Source: Rotaria macrura (taxonomy: Eukaryota > Rotifera > Eurotatoria > Philodinida > Philodinidae). Taken from it: a stretch of DNA of 64,000 nt. The DNA lies in the NCBI GenBank assembly GCA_900239685.1, contig OENT01000019.1, forward strand, positions 1 to 64,000, given 5' to 3'. The notes beneath the pieces were generated by a model. The model was not told the origin of the DNA. It did not search any database and saw nothing but the letters and a program-made list of their open reading frames with translations. Below, in pieces: positions 35,039-48,900 of the stretch (position 1 is the first letter of the stretch; every line of letters starts with the position of its first letter). The position numbers were made by a program, and so were the translations under genes.

Positions 35039-36506
35039 TTAGTAATCAAATATGGCTGCTAGTTGTTGTTGTGTGAACGTTTGACCGAATACAACTTGTT
35101 CAGACATATGTTCAAGTATTCGTTCAAAATCAGCTTTTCTCTAAATGAATAGTACAATGAAGTTCATAAAGATTATATCAAAGAACAATGAAAAAGAAAA
35201 AGAGATAGTTGTCTTTTATCATGCATCATGCCGTGCAATGAAAATGTGATTATGCTAGACTAATTCTTGCTTCTCGCCTTCTTATTCTCTAATAATAATA
35301 ATAAGATCGAACATGAGTATTTTCAGAAAAAAAATGTAGAAATGCTTCGACTATCTGAAGAAAATCATATTAATAATCTATTGATCATGTTAGTTTGAAT
35401 GCTTACTCTTGCATTAGCAAATACTTGACCAAAACATGAGAGAAGTAGAGGATCTTCACGAACAGATTGCGAAAAATCATTATCACCCAAACGATTATCA
35501 TGATCTTTGTCCATCTTCTTCAATGTTATTTCAACTAATTCTTTAATACTTTCATCTGGATCTTCATCACCAGCTTGCTTTTAAAATGAAACGTACATAT
35601 ATATATATAGATGTATTTCTACGTTATATATTATCTCATGAAGACAATAGATTCACATACTTTGAGAACACTACTTTTGAGTAATTGAAAAATTTCTTCA
35701 CGGGTTATATGTTTTTCACCTTTGAGTGAATAACAAGTGAAAGCAACTGAAAAAGAAATATATCACAGTAATAAAAAGAAGAGGTTTTCATCGTATATTT
35801 ATAACTAAATTACAAGCAATTTTTTCGTCAAGTGTTCCACGTAAATACGTATTAAGTCCAACAACCCATTCAAGCATGCTTACTTGTCCATCATTGTCAC
35901 GATCGAATGCTTTAAAAACTAATGCACAAGAAAAAAAGGAATTTCGATTTATTTCCTAATAGGTGAATTTACCTCTATCCATTAAGATATCATCAGTCAT
36001 ATCAAATGTATTGTGTAGGATATCACGAAAACGATTTCGATCAACTTTTTCTATACGAAGAAAGAATAGTTGTATTGGTGAAAAAAAGAGGACATTTCTC
36101 CGATATTTTTGTTTACCTTTATCTCCACTTTTTGTCAAATGACGAAATATGGTACAAAGTGATTCGATTTCTTGCTTTGAAACTAAAATTATTTTGAAAA
36201 TATCTTTCATGTTTTGAGAAAAGAACCAGGAAAAACAATAACAATGCGTACAATGAAATTTTTCTTTTCGTTTAGCAACTTCGTCGATGACATGTTGAAC
36301 GGCTTTACGCGATACTGGTTGTCCTTTGCCGTGACTTATACTTTCCAATTTCTAGTGATTTGATCGAAATAACTTAGAAAAACAATTACAAAAAAAGAAA
36401 AAAGAAAAGACTGTACCCATGTATGACGACTGTGAATTTTTCGAATACCTGGTGAATCAACATTTTGAGCCGAGGATCGACTACCTTTAGCTTTAGCTGA
36501 CGCCAT
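35039..36506 (-). CDS. CLXN: Calaxin-like EF-hand protein (EFCAB1/CLXN), 265 aa
   Basis: Ciliary calcium sensor of the neuronal-calcium-sensor type, associated with outer-arm dynein and its docking. Eight exons: 36506-36417, 36351-36252, 36182-36117, 36050-35973, 35918-35814, 35746-35661, 35577-35407, 35140-35039 (798 nt). Hallmarks shared with calaxin: [103 protein letters not shown]-hand 1 ([12 protein letters not shown]) is canonical and EF-hand 3 ([12 protein letters not shown]) is near-canonical. The middle loop reads [12 protein letters not shown] and has lost the acidic ligands at positions 1, 3 and 5. The protein is longer than human calaxin (211 aa) through a basic N-terminal extension and a longer C terminus. 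The start at 36506 (MASAKAK) is the only Met in the first exon that keeps phase. Confidence 0.88.
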
Positions 36507-39500
36507 CTAGTATGCGTAAAACAAAATCTTTTCCTTTTCAGCTTCTTGCTTCGTATGCAACATCGACATACACATATGCACCATTGTAAATTTCACATCC
36601 TTGGAAACGTCCATCAAAATTGATTATGCAGCTTAGTTATTAATAACTGAAAATCTCTAATGAAAACTCTTGTTTCACTCGTTTAACAAAGATCGATCGA
36701 TGAAATATATTTTAGAAGATGTCAATAAACTTATATAGAGTGCGCTAATGTCACTGTCTGTTGAAGGTATTTTATTCTAGCTGTACTAAGTGACTTGTTA
36801 TTAGATTTCTAAAAATACAAATCTTTAAGTTCGTCATTGTTTCAGTACAATGTTATATGCGTATTTGCAACATTTGAAGCCAATACACTGATAAACATCG
36901 ATTCAAAATGATTCTGTATGCATTTGAGAATACATGTTTGTGTCGTATATTTTATGGAGAATAGAAGTAAAATTACAGTGTAGTAATTGTAACGGCAATT
37001 TTTAATCTCTAAGTGAAACATATAGAAAGAAGTTATTGGTTCACTCAGCGAACAATATTTCTTGAAAATACCTCGCTAATGGTAGAAAACAATCTAGTTT
37101 TCTTCATTATAATTGATCTTTTATTGCAGAGAGACCCTTCCGCCTTGACTAATTACGACACCGAATTTTTTTTGAAATGCTAAAACAGTCGAATAAACGC
37201 ATATCGTCATACTCTGTGCTCCAATCTTGCATGCATGATTTAAATTTCTTGATCGTACTAGCCTAATGTAAGTTCAATGCCTTGCATCAAATGTCTGATC
37301 ATATTTTTCAATAAGTCTTCTTCTAGACAGATGACGGGTATACTACGATTCATGATATGGAAATTCGACTCTTTGATGTGATCAATGTTATATCTGTTTA
37401 CTACTATGAACAAGCTTAAATAGTAATTATTAACTATTTATAAGCTAGTTTTTATGCAGAAGACACTGATTTAGCAGAACTTTCTTATCATTTCATATTA
37501 TAAGAATATCGCCCAGTAGAGTATACTAGCCGGAGAATCAACGATTATGTTTCGTGCTAAGAACAGGTTTTCAAACATAATGTGCATCAACATCTTTATG
37601 CTGTGTCCATATCACTTTATTAAATCAATTCGTATAAACATGTGCATCGAATGAGTTTTTGTGATTGTGAACAAACGTTCTCTTCTTTCTATCGGATCTT
37701 GACTTGACGAAATAGTCGTATTCATCGTTCTCCCGTCATTCATTATTCCATTGAAATTCGCCTGACGTAAATTAGAGTGTTTCCAATATGTATTTACTCG
37801 CAATTCGAAGTCACCCGTGAAAAACATATGTTACGTTACGAGTTCAATGAAGTCAAAAGAATATCTACATATATAAACTTTTGCAAAAAAGATCTAGATT
37901 GATTTAAACTAAGAGGAGAAGATAGAATGCTAACATCTACTGGTGTACATCATTCTTTTCATAGCCCATGCAAGTTAGTGAATACTTGCATAATGCAGTA
38001 ATATGTATTGAAAAATCCATCATAGATCTCAATGAAAAACAATTTCGAGGACTTCAAAGAACAAATACATTATTATGAAGAATTTAAATGAACTACATGT
38101 TCAATGGTGAATTCAATTCTTCTATTCATCTTTTTGATATTCATAAATGTTTCTGGAAAAATCAACGAAGGTTCAACAAATACGTCAATGATCAAACGAC
38201 TTTTCCGTTCACAGATAAGATTGATTGTCGATTCTTATCGGAATATTGTAAACAGTCAGTCATCAGTCTCTAAGGCGAACAAAAAGTTTTATATGCAACC
38301 GATTATGAATGCACGATAACAATCATTTAATTATCAAATAGAAAGTATTTCTTTAAAAACAAGGAATTCATGCAAAAGGAATCACCGACGAGAAAAAATT
38401 GCGAAGATATTGTAACGAACTTAAAATATTGCTAAATAGTTTTTTTTTTTTCTACAGTCAGAGTATATAGGCTGTTTATGATCTAGTTTTATTGACGAAT
38501 TATATTCTTTATGTTTCATAAATCACAGAAATTCTTTCCAATGAATATATTTTTTTATTGAAATCCTTCCATGAAGCTTACATGATAAATTAAAGAAATC
38601 CAAACTTGTTAACGAGTACTTTCCATACAGGTGTTAAATATTACCGTGCTACACAATTTCTCAAAATGATTGAACATACATTTCAATACTGATCCACATT
38701 ATTGTCACGATTTGAAAGAAAGTATTTCAATGTATGTATGTTGTAAGTAAAACTCTACACTGGTATAACTTTGAGAATGAAATCGCACTGTTAAAACTAG
38801 AATAAGTGTTTTTCGAATTTTTGACGGAGTATCCATATCCCATGAAAGAATGTCACTTGGCAAGAACAAATATTTATGTTCTCTGTTGGTCGTGAAGCTT
38901 CAAGACAAATGAAAATAGAAGAACTATACGAATTAGTATAGAAATTACTTGGCTTATAGCTAGCACGTTTGGGAATATCATTGATAATCGCGAGTGGATA
39001 GAGAGGATAATCCAGCAGAAAATCTCTAACTCTTAGTAGAAACTTATTGACATATAATAATCGATTATTCTGATAGATGTCTTGCACAATGATTAATTTT
39101 TATCATCCAATTTATCTATAACGACGTATTGATCAGTACACATTCTTCAATATACAAACATAGAAAGGGAAAAGTTGATACTTGAGTAAAACGTATATAT
39201 TTATTTTGCAGGAAAGCTTGATGAATTATTAAAAAAACCTTATCTGTTCTATGGATGTTATCAAAATTTTAGATACTTTTCTGTTATCTTTTCGTACAAG
39301 GTATGACGGTGTTTCATTTGCATAAGTCTACAATCTCAAAAGCTCATAGTAATGTAAAACAAAGTTGTACACACTGAGTGTACTTCTCAAAGAGAGACAC
39401 ACGAGATATTATATAGGAACCTGAGAAAAACACAACACTCAAAGTTATCTCACAGTAACATTTTGAATTCGATACTTTCTACATTAGAAATCAGTTAGCA

Positions 39501-40322
39501 AAAACAAAATTTTGTTTCACAGGAATTTACCATTCAAAGCTGATGAATCCCAACAGTGTTTCTCCAGTAGAATCATGACTAGATTATATTTCAATCAAAT
39601 TCAAGTTTTAAGTGATATTGAAAAAGTCTTGTCAACTCAATAGAGACGAATGAGTTTTATTGTCTCTGCAATTTGAAGGTCGAAGTTTTACTAACACGCA
39701 TCTGTCTCGTATGCATAGATGAACATATAGGTGCTATCTATTCATATTACCAGCAAATACATCGATTAGAAGACTGTTTACAGTTACAGCCTTGTTCCAT
39801 TCATCATATTTGACATTAATAATTTATATGTTCTACAACGCCATCTGTAAGTAATTGATCAAGATAATTCATCCTTTTTCTTATCTCCTTACAGAAATTA
39901 TTAAACTACTTTTTTCACATTTATTGAAGTTAATTAGATGAAGATGAAAACAAAAAAAAAATAAAAACAATAGTAGCGTCATCTACTCAATACTTTGTCG
40001 TATTTGTCTCAATAAGTTATGGTATGTGACTGAGAAGTATTATATTTTGTAGTAATTTAAACTAAAACTAAAGATAACCCAGTAATTTTTATGAATTATT
40101 TCTTATCGTTTTAAGATCACGTAGAAAAAAAACAATTTTTCTCAATGAGATCATGTGTTAATCATTATTAGATCAATGATCAATGCCAAACTTATTCGAG
40201 TTCAAAGAATCCTTTGAAATGATTTCTTATTAGTTTTCTTATATATTCAACACTCTTAAATCACATTGATTTTCTTAGAATAAATTTAACATTATTCATT
40301 TTTAGATTGATTTCTATTTTTC
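36507..40322. other. Divergent intergenic region between minus and plus gene blocks
   Basis: 3.8 kb between the start of the calaxin-like gene (minus) and the start of NDUFA5 (plus). It is AT-rich with no recognisable conserved gene. The ends should hold the two promoters. ORFs at 37827-37612 (minus) and 39087-38797 (minus) have no family resemblance. One short ORF with a signal peptide is listed separately. Confidence 0.55.
38104..38319 (+). CDS. Possible small secreted peptide precursor, 71 aa
   Basis: A single-exon ORF starting MVNSILLFIFLIFINVSG, which reads as a signal peptide (Asn near the start, ILLFIFLIFI core, small residues at the cleavage region). The mature part is about 53 residues without cysteine, and contains a dibasic KR (in SMIKRLFR) and KK near the C terminus, as expected of a prohormone-type precursor. 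No homology is recognised, and chance ORFs of this length are common in AT-rich DNA. Confidence 0.25.
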   Translation: MVNSILLFIFLIFINVSGKINEGSTNTSMIKRLFRSQIRLIVDSYRNIVNSQSSVSKANKKFYMQPIMNAR

Positions 40323-40910
40323 ATGGCATCAAAAATATTAAAAGCGGTATATACGTTTAATATGAATCGGTTTCATTTTATGGAGATTTTCTTCTTTATT
40401 ATAGACAACCAATATAACTGGATTAGCAGTATCTAAAAATCCACATTATGTATGTCAATAATAATTTCATGATTATCATATTGAATTCTTTTTGAAAGGC
40501 ATTAAAACTTCTTTATGGAAAAATTTTACGTGATCTTAAACAAATACCTCAAACATCAGCCTATAGAAAATATACAGAAGATATTGTTAATTCACGTCTT
40601 GAACATGTTGAAAACGTATGTAAATATGCATGTAGTATTTAGACATCCCAATGGGTTACTATTCATAGGAGCCAAATATTGCTCGTCTCGAACGCAAAAT
40701 CAATTGTGGTCAAATTGAAGAAGTGATTGTACAGGTAACTATTGCATGGTTGTTGAACCATCCAACAAAGAATAAAATCTAAAACTATTTGTTCCAATTG
40801 ATTAGGCTGAAAATGAACTCATGTGTGTACGTCGAATGGCTCTAAATCATGTTTGGGAGCCACTTGTCGAACAAGCACCAGCTAATCAATGGAAATGGCC
40901 TATTGTTTAA
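40323..40910 (+). CDS. NDUFA5: NADH dehydrogenase 1 alpha subcomplex subunit 5, 118 aa
   Basis: Accessory subunit of mitochondrial respiratory complex I, located in the matrix arm. Five exons: 40323-40346, 40405-40449, 40499-40615, 40669-40734, 40806-40910; 357 nt. The sequence follows the family throughout: [96 protein letters not shown]. Length matches human (116 aa). The MASKILKA start is the only Met compatible with the donor GCG/gtatat. As in many NDUFA5 proteins there is no obvious cleavable presequence. It lies 177 bp upstream of SH3BP5 on the same strand, so the SH3BP5 promoter must be very compact or shared. Confidence 0.95.
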
Positions 40911-41087
40911 AATAGAACTGATCATGATTTCTCTTTCTCTCTAGTATAGCCTGTCTAGTTTCTTCGTCTTTTCTTTTTGGATAATACACACCCACTATCA
41001 AATACATCCATTCGTTTAATGTCTTTTAGATATTTTTATTTAGCTATAAGTACAGTAAATACCTAATCGGTTTTTTAATTCTCATGT

Positions 41088-44000
41088 ATGTCGGATTCGT
41101 CTAAAACAGTTGACTATAATAACATTCATTCGGATGAAATCAATGATGAACCACTCGATCCTCGGATACATGTATAAACTTCTATGAATTTAACGAATGG
41201 AATGCATGAAATCGTGTTTTTAATTGTTTTTAGATCGAGTTAGAACGCGCAAATGGAGCAACCAGTGAAATTAATAATCTTGAAACTCAATTAGATGTAA
41301 GAATTTTATTTTCGTCAATTATTAAATAGTATGAATTCTTTTGTTTTTTGTGAAGGATGCTCAGAAATTATTTCAAATGAGTTTTACGAACTGTAAACAA
41401 CGTTTAGCTTACTTAGCAAAAACACTAGGCCGTTGTGTAGAACGTGCACGTCCATATTACAATACTTGTAAACAAGCGGAAGAGGTTAGTATTATTCATT
41501 TGTAACTAAACTGATCAATTTCAAAAATGATATAAGAATCGGCAGAATATTCTTCATGTGCAAATGTATCCAAAAACGTTTTCGAGACAAAAATTTCGTT
41601 TAGTTAAAAGAATCAATGTTTTTAAAATGATCTTCATAATATTTGTGAAACTCGTTGATCGAAATTTATGAGGAAATCAGTCAAATGCTTGAAAATGAAA
41701 TCCGTAAAGAACATAATCTCACTAGTAGATCACGAGATAGAAAATACGATCGTATCCTATGGGAAATCGATAGCATGCTATTGTTCAGTAATTTTATTTG
41801 TTACTTTTACAATAAATGTTTTTTTCAATTACATTACGTTTTGAATCATTTTGGATTCACTATTATCGAATAGATCTTGTTCATTTGTAGATGTCTTCTA
41901 GAAATCGTTGGCAGTGCAGTATATGATGACCGACAGTGCTCTACACTCAGGTAACAATGAGTCTTGCAGTTAAATAGCCTATGATAATCGTGTTCACTCG
42001 CTTGCTCTGACTATTGATGATAAACGAACATAGCACTACACTTCGTACATACAAGAACCTTCATTGTTAATATTTATATCTTTATCCTAAACGTCATATA
42101 TAGCAGGAAAAATCACTCTGAAGTCTGTTTTCTACTATCTTAAGGATTTTCTCGGCATTCTTCACCTAAAAATCTGACAAAAATTGTAAACAGAGTTTCT
42201 CAAGAAACATAATATTCTTATCTCAAGTAAACGTTTAGCGCATGCTCGAATGAATTCCTTAATTAGATAGAAAATAATTATGTGTTGACTTAAGAAAAAT
42301 TTTGTGATACTCTCATCATCAGTAGTGACAAGAAAAGTGTCGATTTGAATAGATACCTTTTTTCATCTGCACAATCATAGGATCATCTAGTTCAAGATCA
42401 GTTGTACAAATAATACAGTCTTTTTTTACCGAACTTCCGTATGGAACAGATATACAACTGTTCTAGATTAATATGCATGAAGTGTGGCTCTATAGCAATC
42501 CTAATAACACTATTCTTATTCTATTTCTTGTAGTACGTAGATCATCGAACTATTTCAGATGTTTTTATTCGATCAACATAATTAAATGTATATTTGTCAA
42601 CCGAAACATTCTCATTACTTTCTTGTTATTGAGTCGTTTATTTTATCCATAGACTATAAAATATAAGCGTACAAAAATTCTGAAGTCATGAGTATGAACT
42701 AAAAATTTGTACGTAACATCACTACTACATAACACAAACAAGAGGTGTAAATAAAAGTAACGAATTTCAACACCTAGTTGTGCTACCATCGTGATTTAAT
42801 TCACTTGGACAATCAACGACTTTCACTAATTTAAAAGTTTTTAATAAATTTGCTTTTATTCTTAACTAACCATTGACACACACAACTAATTATTTAACTT
42901 ATTGACAACATCTTTTATTTGCTTGGATTTTTCTATTTGTTTAGTTGTTATTGAAATACATATTTTTAGGCACGTTTAGAAACCCGAAAAGCTGCACAAG
43001 AATATCAATACTCTGTCGAATTGTATTGTGCAGCAAAAGAAAATTTATTTCTTGCAGAAAATACATTGTCGAAATCAGATAGCATTACATGGCAAGAATA
43101 TGTCAATCATATATCAATGAAAGTAATGTATATGTATACATTGATTAAAATCATATATATCTGATATAAATATTATTATCTAAGGTAATGCAAACTGAAC
43201 AAGATAAAATACAATACGAACAAATACATCAAGAAAAATCAAAACTTTATCAACAATATGAACAGCAGAGAATTACACTTTTTCGTTCATTAACCAACAT
43301 GATTACTAAATCAAAGTATGACAGGGATAAGTAATGGAGAGAATTATCTGACATAAAACTTCTCTTTTATAGACCTTATTTCGATGCTAAATTCAAAGCA
43401 GAAAATGAACTTAAAGTAAAAAATAAAAAATATCATTTTTTTGTTTTTGGAAACTAAAACTTGCTTTTCTTCATATGTAGGATCAAAAATGTCGTATCGA
43501 GGACGTACAAAAAGCAATCATACAAGCCAAAAAAGTATATCGTACAGCGTTGAACAATCTTGAACAAATATCCGATGAAGTAAACAATGAACATTGATTA
43601 TAATACGAGATTTTATTTCGGTTTTGATTAGATTCATACAAGACGTAATAATCAAATTTTACGAAAACTTCCCTTACGTGAATCAGGCGTCGGTGCCGAA
43701 AAACCCGATGAATTTATCGAACTACCTAACATTGGTAATATTCAACTTAGTTTTATTTCTTTTCGATCATTGAGATAGATTTATTTTTCTATCAATAGAA
43801 TTTTCAACTATTGATCTCTCTGATGACGCATCCAATGAAGATCTTTCAAAATCAATGAGTTTCATATCAATCAACAGAAGTACGAATTGTTTATATCAAT
43901 CATCTAATATTGATACTACTAATATTACTTCATCATTGATAAATAACAAATTTCAAAATCACTCTAGTACACAAACAATTGCTTGTGTCAATAGTGAACA

Positions 44001-44151
44001 AAGTACACGGAAAACAAATACAACAAATAGAAATGGTAGAATAAAACCAATCAGAACTTTATTAAATAATGAAACACCATTGCTTACAAATCTTTTTGGA
44101 ACGCCAAAATTTCATAGTGATTCAAATTTAAATATCTTAACAAACGAATGA
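41088..44151 (+). CDS. SH3BP5: SH3-domain-binding protein 5 (Rab11 GEF), 385 aa
   Basis: Long antiparallel coiled-coil guanine-nucleotide exchange factor for Rab11 on recycling endosomes. Nine exons: 41088-41171, 41234-41296, 41356-41484, 42970-43122, 43185-43315, 43373-43415, 43481-43579, 43632-43734, 43799-44151 (1158 nt). Diagnostic blocks: LDPRIHIELERANGAT, INNLETQLDDAQKLFQ, ARPYYNTCKQAEEARLE, VELYCAAKENLFLAENTLS, WQEYVNHISMKVMQTEQDK, KSKPYFDAKFKAENELK, YRTALNNLEQISDEIH, and GVGAEKP after the coiled coil. The last exon is a Ser/Thr/Asn-rich tail of low conservation. Intron 3 (41485-42969) is 1.5 kb while the others are 48-70 bp. The start at 41088 (MSDSSK) is preferred over the out-of-frame ATG four bases earlier. 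Invertebrates usually have one gene for the SH3BP5/SH3BP5L pair. Confidence 0.93.
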
Positions 44152-45916
44152 ATTTATATCTTTGTTTGTCTAATCGTAATCTACTTTCTTGATTACAGCA
44201 CGATACTTTAAAACTCTATTAGCAGAAAAAAAAAATTATTTATCTTATTTTCGTTGTTGTTGTTCTTCTTCGCTTGATTTATTAATGTTAATAATTTAAT
44301 AGATCTGACAATATCAAACAATGCAGATTTTCTTTTTTGTATTTTAGATAATATAAAGATTTAATTTGTAGAAGTGGATGAAACATACATTTTCAATAAC
44401 AAATATGTTGGCTTATCATTGGTTCCATGTGAACTATATTTGTTGCTGCTGCTTCTTAAATTGATCTAATTTGAAAATCGTTTGAATATTTCAGATAATC
44501 ACGTGGATCAGTAGACATATTGCGAAATCGAATCGTTCGATTTTATATTGAGTGAAAAACACTACTCTAACACCATAGATATGTCTAGTTCTTGAGCGTT
44601 ATTTTTCAGATCCAATCATATCAATTTCATCTTCAATCGAATGAATGAATAAAGCTCTTCTTTATTAAATATGTAGACATTTTAAATTTCATTAAGTTTT
44701 TTTTTCTTTTCTTTTTGTGCAACAGAAACAGTAGGAAAGACGAAAGTACTTCATTCAAATATTTATTTCTTTACAACCAAGACACGATTCCTAGTTGTAT
44801 ATTACAAGTCTTAAAATAGATATTCTACATTGATTTTAGAACAAGATTTTCAAAACAAAAATCATATGTTTAGTTTAGTTTTTCCTTGAGCAATGAAGTT
44901 TTACTTGATATGTGTGTATGCTACTCTAATTCGAAGTCTGCTTCCACTGTACCGATGGATGATCGTTGTTCCGTGGACAATAAAGTCTACATACGTATGA
45001 TGATAGAATTATTTTTATAGGGCGACTTTTCAAGATACCCTTTATTATTTCATTTATTATCACAATATTTACTTCACAAACAAAGAAAATGATAAATAGT
45101 TATCTATATATTTTCTTCTGAGTATGCTATTTTTCGCTGTCAATATTCTTTGAGTCATCCATTTGATGATGAAAAAAATAAAATGACTAATCATAGTTGC
45201 TTTTTATTCTATACGTTCTGTTGTTCAAGTGAACAGAATGATTTATCTGATTACTGCGATTTAAATACATTGTTACTTTTTTATTCCATATTAAGTTATG
45301 TCTATTTTGTTTTTGTCTAATTCAATGAAATACTGAACATTAGAGAGTAAAACAAAAGGATTCTGAATGAGCTTAAATGTAATTTGATTCAACCCATCAT
45401 CTCACATAATCCGATGCATTGCATAGGTTAATCTGTCAGAATTACTGTTATGGGTTTTTAATGCTAAGAATAAAAACAAATATGTCTTTTCGTCATAATG
45501 AAGAATAAATGGAAGACTGAGTTTCTTTTACTTTATCAATTGTTTATATCTACAGGCATCACGTCAATGTGTATGTACGTACATATAAGTGTACAAGTAG
45601 CAGACGAAAATCAATCACTAATGTAACCATGTGCAACAATATTCGATGTTATTGACTGGTAATGACAAGTCAATAATGATGGTGATTAATCGAAAATTTT
45701 ATCCTAACTTAAATGTCATATGATTGAAAATGTTGTTTTTTGAAAGAATTCGTTGAATCATCAGTCGAAATTCACGCTAAAGAAGACTCAATGTGTTTTT
45801 TCTTGAATGAAAAAAAACGTTTTATTCATCAAAATTTTTGCTGTCAGCAAGTTACATGTATGATATTTTATTTCTCGTTCTCTTTCTTTTTAGATGATTA
45901 AATAATTGACGATCAA
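44152..45916. other. Intergenic, SH3BP5 3' flank to STX16
   Basis: 1.8 kb of AT-rich DNA with no gene recognised. It contains the SH3BP5 3' UTR and the STX16 promoter. Confidence 0.6.
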
Positions 45917-48900
45917 ATGACAAGCCGTAATTTAACAATAAACTTTTTGGAATTTCGAAGTCGTGCTGTGCGCGATCGAAATTTTCATGTCGAGGAAAAG
46001 GTATGGCTTTATGAATAATACTAATTAACAATACATATCACAAATAACTTAAAGTAGACAAGACACAAGAAGTTGAATTAAATTTATTGGTATTGTAGTA
46101 CGTGAAAAGACACTCATATTGTTTCTATACTAATCTCAAAATAATTTATCAGTGGAGAAATAAGTCAATTGAAATAGATTTAAATTGTTCTCTCTCTCTG
46201 TTTTATCTATTCTCTTTAGTGAAATATTGTGTTTTTTTCTCTAAAACAGTCTTCATATTTACAGTAGTTCAGTCGAGTGATTTAATTGCTGTATCTAGCT
46301 TAACTATCCGACTCAAAACCAATCTAGAAAAACACTATGTCGAATGTACGATGCAAAAAGTCTATGGTAGTTCCTGGTGAACCAACCGATGCGACATGTC
46401 AAATGTTTAAAAAAATATGTTAGCGAATATTGTGTGAAATTCCTATTTGTGATAAGTCAGTCGCATGCTGTGAATCTCTCGGATAAATACTACTTCACAC
46501 AAGAATTTTCAAATCGATTAGGATAAAATAGTAGGATGTCACATCACCAACAATTCTTTTCGAGTATCAACAACGTATGAAATTAACATAAACATAATTG
46601 AGTATACATAGATGTGTATGGATCACCGCTCTTCGGGGAGCATCAAGCCTTCATCCTTCACTACGATACAAATATAAAATGTTAGTTACATTGACAAATG
46701 TTTTTTGATCCATCCTTTGAGATTGAATGTGAATGTAGCTGTAGGTGGATGAGGACTAGTCTAAATGGCGGAAGCTTAATGTTAACTTAGACTTATTGGC
46801 ACACGTGACATCAATTTCTAATTTTATATGTATGATAGATTTTCAAGCTGGGTCTAAATAACTGAAAAGAACGTAGAGACAGAAATCTTTATTAGAATAC
46901 GAATGGAAAAATTCATGAGCAAATAGAAAATTATGGCTATTGTTAGATTTTATTTAAAATCTAGCCACATTGCAAATTTCCCTAAGAAAAGGCTTGCTAG
47001 TGTCTTTATGAAGATTTTCTGTAGAAATCGTAAAGTGGATCATATCGATTCAACGTACTTCTGAGGATGCTTTATCAGTACCTAAAAGTTTCTTAAGCTT
47101 TTTTCTTAGTAGAATTTCTTCATTGATTTTAAACAATCGACAATACTACTTGCTGTTCACTTCTTAAATACAAAATCTTCTATCACTATTTTAGCCTAAT
47201 GAAGACCGAATGGCATTGATTCAAAATGAAGATGAAGAAGTTGTACAATTCGAAAAAAATATTCCACCGTCTTGGTAATTTATCGTTCTGCATTTGATTC
47301 ATGTTCTTCTTGATTTATTAATCAATTGTAGGATGGATTCTCAACGTCGAATACAATTACAACTTGATCAAGTACGAAGTCGAAGTAAGTTTATAAGGCA
47401 TGTGATAAATAATAGATTTCGCTTTATTTTTCTAGTGAAAAAACTACAACAATTACATGATAAGCATTTGACGAGGCCCGATTTCGATGAAAATTCAAGC
47501 GAAGAAAAAGAAATCGAATCCCTAACTAAAGATATTACTTCAGTAAGTATTTCTTGTACGAAAGAAAAGTAACAACAGTATATATGTATATCGAATTCAT
47601 TCAGATGTTAAATGGTTGTCATTCATCTGTTCAACAACTTTCACATCAAACAACTAGATCACAGTCAAATGTCTATGATAAGCGTTTATCTTCTAACGTC
47701 GTTCAAGCAACAGCAAGTGCTTTGCAAGATTTAACAATAAAGTTTCGCAAATGTCAATCGACTTATCTTCATAGTAAGTATTATCTTAAAAACAAAATCG
47801 TTTTTATTTGAAAAAAAATTTACACTTGAGCGATATTTATGCAATAACTTCTATCGATTGTTAAACATGAACAATGGAACTAATAATATATGTTAATCAT
47901 AAAAAATGTTCAAGAGTAAAGAAAAGTCTCTTCATTGTTTCTCACTTTGAACAGATTCGACAAGAAAATATGCATTCATTCAAAAACTAGAGATAGTTTG
48001 TTAACATTGGATATTTTAATTTCGGTTAGTCTCATTCAAAACTGATTCATTGTAAATTAATCATCTCTGAATAAATCCAAAATTCATTTGCTTTGCCAAT
48101 CTTTGTTTTTCGTCAGTTCGAAACTGATAATTTGAATAGAACATAGCTAAATCCTAAAAACTATTTCATCTAATTGCATTTTATTATTTATAGAAAGAAA
48201 AAATAAATTAAGATTTGTTGTATTTTTAAAGGACGATTTTGTGAAATTCAAGTTTTTGGCAAATGCAGTTCTAAATAAAAAGTAATTGTTAAGAAAACAT
48301 GCTATTGATTAAAAATCAAATGCCAATGTGCAATTAAAACAAGCTACAGATTGAATAGAACCAATTCGATTTTGCTTTTAAGGATGCTATTTTTCGCTTT
48401 TGTAAAAATATATCACTCACTAATAACTAGCTAGTAACAATGCGAAGACACATTTCGAGAGAGTATAATTCTATTTCTATTATCATCGATTGTTTGAAAC
48501 TTTTTTCGAAGCTTAAAACATGTGGGAGAAGTCAAACGAATTTTCTTTCTTGATAGATCTTTCCATGGTCATCGTTGCATCAGATGTATTGTCTTTCGAT
48601 TTATCCAATGACAGCATGCTAATGAAATACATTATGTTTTTCATTGTGATAGTCAAATACCGAAAAAAAATAGCAATTTGTGTAAAATTTCTAATTTTTT
48701 TTTCTGACATTCGTTTGCATGCTGAAATATTTCCGAGAGAAATAAATTTTTTTCTCGTGTATAGACATGTTTTACTCTAAGGATTACAACAAGATTGAAA
48801 ATATCGATGTCTTCTATATTGTGCTTGAATAGTATCATATGCATTGAAGAACCCATGCATCTAAGTACATGAAAAATATAGAAAATCGATCTCGAATATA

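Noticed and set aside
41068..41086. Alternative SH3BP5 start at the ATG at 41084
   Set aside because: It is out of frame with the conserved coiled coil; ATG at 41088 is in frame.
41655..41873. 72-codon ORF with EIYEEISQMLENE in SH3BP5
   Set aside because: It lies in intron 3, and the homologous protein is continuous from exon 3 to exon 4.
46102..46380. 92-codon plus-strand ORF inside STX16
   Set aside because: It lies in intron 1; the flanking exons join in phase and match syntaxin-16 without it.
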